A stretch of 64,000 nt of DNA from Cephalotus follicularis (Eukaryota > Streptophyta > Magnoliopsida > Oxalidales > Cephalotaceae): contig BDDD01001368.1 of NCBI GenBank assembly GCA_001972305.1, forward strand, positions 1 through 64,000, given 5' to 3'. The notes under the pieces were generated by a model that was not told the origin of the DNA, made no database searches, and saw only the letters and a list, made by a program, of their open reading frames with translations. The translations under genes and the position numbers were made by a program. Shown here piece by piece: positions 60,170-64,000 of this stretch (its first letter is position 1; every line of letters begins with the position of its first letter).

Positions 60170-63100
60170 TGTAACGGCCCGCATTAATTTTTGGGTAAAT
60201 TGATGTTTGGGGCTTGGGGGAAATTTTTTTTTCTTTTCTCCTTGGTTATGGTTGGCTTGGGCTTCACTTCTTGGATGGTGTTAGTTTAACTTGGGCTTGG
60301 TGGAAGCCCAATGGTTTATTATGGATTAAAAGATAAGAAATATTTATTTGTGTTGGGATATGTGCAAAGCTTGCTTAGGAAGCTTGGCAGTTGACTTTCG
60401 ACAGATATCATATCCATCATCTCACACATGAAGAAGCATTTGGGAGAGTGAGCTCTCATCTTTCATCTTTCTTCTTCGTCTTTCTTCTGAAGCTTCGATC
60501 GTCATTTGAGGTTGGGACTTCTTTTACCCATCTACGCGTCTAGCAGGTAAGAATCCTCCTCGGTACGTTGTGGTACATCGCTTTGTTGGTGTTGAGAAGA
60601 TCTATGAGGAGAGAGGAGCTTCGACTTGGTTTTCATGGATGTATGTGGTTCATGCATGACTTCAAAGATGTTTGTTCATGGTGGCTAAGAGTTGTTGTGT
60701 GTTGATCATGCTAGGAAGATCTAGCCACGGAGTCCGCACAACAAGGAAGCTAGCTGAGGAAGCTACTGATACTAGTGAGTGGGATGTTCTTCTTTCTATC
60801 AATTGATAACTGAGAGTTACTGTTTATATGCCCTTCCATGATATTATCTTGACTAGGATTTCTTCTCTTGTCATCTGTTGATATTGCATGTGAATATTGT
60901 TGTCTCAATGCCTAGGTTGAACTAGTTGTTTCCCCTTATATTTAAGTATTCCTGCTTTATTTTGATATCATGTGTTGTAGTCCTCGGGTACTGGTTACTT
61001 GGTTATGTATGAAACTCATTGTGGTTGATGGTGATCTTCCCAAGTCAGGCCATAATGGAGTCCTCGGGCATGAGATTGCTGGGACGAGATGGTCCAAGTG
61101 GTGATACACTTACCTCTAAGCCGATGTTCTCCACTGTCATCTTGTCAAGGGTAGAGCTAAGCGGAGATTCGAAGGCCACTTAGATTATACTAACGCTATG
61201 TGATTACCAACGAGGTAGCTCATCGATCGATGTTCATATGGTGTAGTGTTGAGCTCATGATTGCCAACGGGGGAGGGCTTGCGTAGCCCCTCGATCGATG
61301 ATCATGTAGTAAGGTGCATCAATGTGTGATTGCCAGGGAAGGAGTACTTGCGTAGCCCTTCTACCGATATTCATGCAGAGCTCTGGAAGTGGGTATCTAT
61401 ATGCGTATATGAGGGATGTGTAAAGTCTTGTAGCCCATGACCGCGTTGATGGAACGTCAACGGAGTTATTATTTGTGCTTGCCAAGGTGGTTCCGGAAAT
61501 GGAAGTGTGTGAGTTTGATGTGTGCATGTGCGTGTGTGGAATGTACTTGTGATTGATACAGTTCCAGTGGTCCCCTTGATAATTGTTGATCCTTAGAGTT
61601 GATCTTTTGTTGATCCTTGGATCCCTGGCATATTCTGACATATAACCTGTTGTTTATCTTCTTTCCATGAGGTCGGTCATTGAGTTGGTAGCTCTGACGT
61701 CTCCTCGGGTTTCCTTTTTATTGATATCCTTGTATATTTTCACCTATGCCTTGTTTTGTTGAGTAGGGGATATGAGTTGTCCTTTGGCCCAGTTGGGGCA
61801 GGACACATTTCACCTTGGCTCTTGGCACCCCGGTGGAAGTGAGTTTGCCTAGGATATTCCTTGATCATACTCACTAGTCAGTTGGACTAATCCCCTCTCA
61901 GTTTTGTGTGCAGAGGAAGTGGGGCAGTAGGGTTCTTGAGATCCACTAAGGACAACATGTTGAAAGAGGTAGATGCTTGACACAACACCTTAGGATGGCT
62001 CCTAGGCCACGGGCACCTTCATGCATTTGGGGATATTCATGGGGATTTTGTATAGACATGTTAATGTCTATGTCCTATAAATCCTATTTCTAAACATGAA
62101 TATGATTTTTGGATGTTGTGGGTCCTTGGCATTTTTCCTGGGACCGCGTATATGATTCCCTTATTTTATATACTTTGTTGTTATGAGCTATTTTCCCAGC
62201 CCTGGCGCTGTTTATGCTAAGTGTTTGGGCGTGCAGGGACGACGTATAAGTTCGAGGGTTGTTTGACCCTGCGAGCAAGTCTCCCCAGCCCTGGCCTTCG
62301 TGAAACTTCAGTGTTTCTCCCTAGGCCCTTTTGTGCGAGGCACATCTGCTGAGATGCCGGGGGAGGGGTGGCTATGTTCATGGTCCGTCAAACCATAGGT
62401 TGACTTCACAGCTCGGGTTGGTTGACCCTAAGCTTAGGTCTGGTCACGTTCCCGGGTGTTGTCCCCGGGCATGCCCGTAGGCATTAAGTGGGAGTAAGCA
62501 GTTTTCTTTAGTTTTGCCCGTCCTCCCGACCTCAGACCAGCTCGGTCCCTGAAGATGTTTTGGTAGGTGAGCCCTGGTGAATCCCTTGGGTACCTGGCCG
62601 GGGTGATTCCATCTCCTTAGTGTAAGTTGAACATTTAGGGGACCTCGGGTAATGGTCCCATGCTTGGCGTTTGTCCCCGGACCCTTGTATTGATCCCAGG
62701 CTTAGCTTATGTTAAACGTTGTCGTTGTCTTGTGCCCGGGCATAACCTTATTTGTATGGGTCATGCCCTGCGGAGGACATGCCCGGGGAGGACATGTCCA
62801 AAGTTAGTCGTCCAATGAGGACATGCCCGAGGGTGGCTCGTCCAGGGAAGGCATGTCTTAGGATGGAGGTGCAGACCTGGCTTGTGTTACGTCATGTTGT
62901 GTCGGGTGGTGTTGGCATCCCCTGCCCGGGACCCCAAGCAAGACGTAGTGTTACGTTCTCTGCCCTGGCTCCCTTCCCCTGAATGTTCCTTTAGTGGAAC
63001 GGTGTGTTTGGGCAGTGGTTGTTGTTGTGTGTGTCCCCTTTAGTTAGACGGTGAGTTTTTGGAATGGTTTTATGTAAGGGTTATTTACAATTTTGCCATT

Positions 63101-63316
63101 CCTTCTTTGTCCCTTCTCTGCCGTGTGTTTCTTCTGGCATGCGTGGTGTTTTTGGCCTGGGGAGCGCGACTCTCATCAGCAGCGTGTTTTTAACGCCTGA
63201 TATGGCCTTAGCGTTAGCATTTGTTTGTTGAGGTTTTGGTTAGGGATCCAGGTGGGGAATCCTTCCACCTGGCACGGCCATCCTCGGGCGGGGGTGCTCG
63301 GGAACGGGGCGTGTTA
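60170..63316 (+). repeat. G6 5' LTR
   Basis: It runs TGTAACGGCCCGC to GGGGCGTGTTA. Candidate leader-intron signals are a donor CAG|GTAAGAAT at 60547 and an acceptor block GGACTAATCCCC...TGTGTGCAG ending at 61913, about 1.37 kb apart, the clearest pair in the window. Three diverged units of about 70 bases lie at 61212-61375 (GTAGC..TCGATCGATG..CAT). ACATGCCCG-type repeats lie at 62700-62860. No gene. Confidence 0.9.
61212..61375. repeat. Three diverged units of about 70 bases in the G6 LTR
   Basis: Units start GTAGCTCATCGATCGATG (61212), GTAGCCCCTCGATCGATG (61285) and GTAGCCCTTCTACCGAT (61352). Corresponding units read in reverse in the G3 LTRs. Confidence 0.7.
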
Positions 63317-63503
63317 GCTTTTTGGTATCAGAGAGACTGGTTTGGTTTCCTTGTGTTTTCTTTGGAGACTTTTGGGGGGGTATGCATGCATGCATTTCAT
63401 GTAGTATACATCTTAGTAATGCCCTAACCTTGCATGTTAAGGTAGATGGTGCCTCCGCGTCAGACTCGAGAAAGTGGCTTGGGTAGGGGAAGAGGGGTCT
63501 CCC

Positions 63504-64000
63504 TGTTGGAACCCGGGAGGGGTCCCATTCGATTTTGGGTCTAAGATGCAAGTGTATATAATTTTAATTTTTAAAAAACACCAAGAGTGCAAGTCAAGGT
63601 TCACAATTACATCTTACTACCAAAATCAGTGTGCGTAGGATCCCTGTTTAATATTCAATCGAACAAAAGAAAACAGTCAAGCATACATCCACTTAACCGA
63701 AACCAATTTGGTAAACAACAAATACATAAGATTAGGAACCATACCAACGTTGGCGGCTCCGTCACTTTGCCGCTAAAGGCTTGCCGAAGCAACTGTCGTT
63801 TACCAGCTCCAGTGCCGGTTTTCGGCCAGTCCACAAAAACTTCAACCCAGACACCAATGGACTCCAAAAAATCTGCTCGACCCATTTCTGGCGGAGATGC
63901 ACCGAGAAGAGCCCCGGAAAAGGGTGAACAGTAGCGGCGACTCACTGAGTTTGTACTCAGTGCGACTCGGTCAATGCGTCATTGACCGGCGGTGATATAT
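63504..64000. mobile_element. X: LTR-like insertion in G6 gag, runs off the window
   Basis: G6 gag matches G3 gag up to CTCCC (63499-63503), then unrelated sequence starts TGTTGGAACCCGGG. A TG start inside a gag frame in this setting suggests the end of another LTR element. No partner end is visible and no protein motif is present; overlapping frames on both strands near 63587-63945 look accidental. The family is unknown. Confidence 0.5.

Larger units (their letters stand above)
60170..63503 (+). mobile_element. G6: 5' end of a G3-family chromovirus
   Basis: The 5' LTR is 60170-63316 and matches the G3 LTRs in reverse. The primer site TGGTATCAGAG starts at 63323. Gag starts at 63446 (MVPPRQTRESGLGRGRG). 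X interrupts gag at 63504. The 5' LTR, primer site and gag start are present; the remainder lies beyond the window, so its state is unknown. The likely target duplication is TAACA (60165-60169). Confidence 0.88.

Noticed and set aside
63587-63945. Paired 115- and 96-codon frames near the right edge
   Set aside because: They overlap on opposite strands, have no recognised motif and lie in the X insertion of unknown family; not supported as genes.
1-64000. A new host-encoded or defence-type gene system
   Set aside because: Every long stretch is accounted for by LTR elements, their repeats or junctions; no host gene with a credible domain was found.

Overview
This 64 kb window looks like repeat-rich intergenic DNA from a flowering plant. 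It is built almost entirely of nested LTR retrotransposons of two groups: Ty3/gypsy chromoviruses of Tekay/Del type (C-terminal chromodomain, primer site TGGTATCAGAG for initiator Met tRNA) and Ty1/copia elements. I find no host gene, tRNA, rRNA, CRISPR array or bacterial-type operon. The open frames are relics of gag and pol or chance frames inside LTRs. The species cannot be named from the sequence. Family names below (C1-C3, G0-G8, S1, I1, X) are labels made for this window.

Layout. The oldest recognisable layer is a copia element on the minus strand (C1, about 20-53119) with unusually long LTRs (about 2.5 kb). The window opens in its left LTR, just after the last 19 bases of another LTR (G0). 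That left LTR is split by a complete Tekay-type element, G1 (487-13604, target duplication CATCC), whose own left LTR holds a solo LTR, S1 (2691-5677, CTCTC). The C1 interior lies at 15600-20824. Its right LTR is split by G2 (21592-51641, TATGG). G2 is split in gag by G3 (25072-46519, ATAGA). G3 is split in gag by solo LTR G5 (33845-43280, ACATG/ACTTG). G5 is split by G4 (34086-40069, AAAAC). G3's left LTR also carries a copia solo LTR, I1 (27426-28535, GTATT). The deepest stack is thus five elements: C1 > G2 > G3 > G5 > G4. The rest of the right C1 LTR is 51642-53119.

Right part. A diverged gypsy LTR (G8, about 53240-57931) is split by a small gag-only copia element of SIRE type (C3, 55102-57320, TTATG). 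It abuts a partial copia element on the plus strand (C2, 57932-60018). C2 is cut in RT by the start of a Tekay-type LTR (G7, 60019), which is cut by a plus-strand relative of G3 (G6, from 60170), which is cut in gag by a further LTR-like sequence (X, from 63504) that leaves the window.

All coding parts are decayed, and nothing here looks able to move by itself. Three copies (G2, G4, C3) keep gag but lack most or all of pol.

The most interesting signals are in the LTRs, not the proteins. First, several different Tekay-type LTRs carry the same apparent leader-intron layout: a good 5' splice site about 0.4-1.1 kb in, then 1.2-2.3 kb later a GACTAAC-like branch site, a pyrimidine run and CAG. 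Second, different LTR families carry arrays of short palindromes: GCGTCGACG in G1 and G4, CAGTCGACTGG just upstream of a TATA box in C3, and GCAGAGGAC/GTCCTCTGC in S1. Some lie in the promoter part of the LTR. Third, a roughly 74-base piece of G3-family LTR sits inverted inside G3's own pol region.
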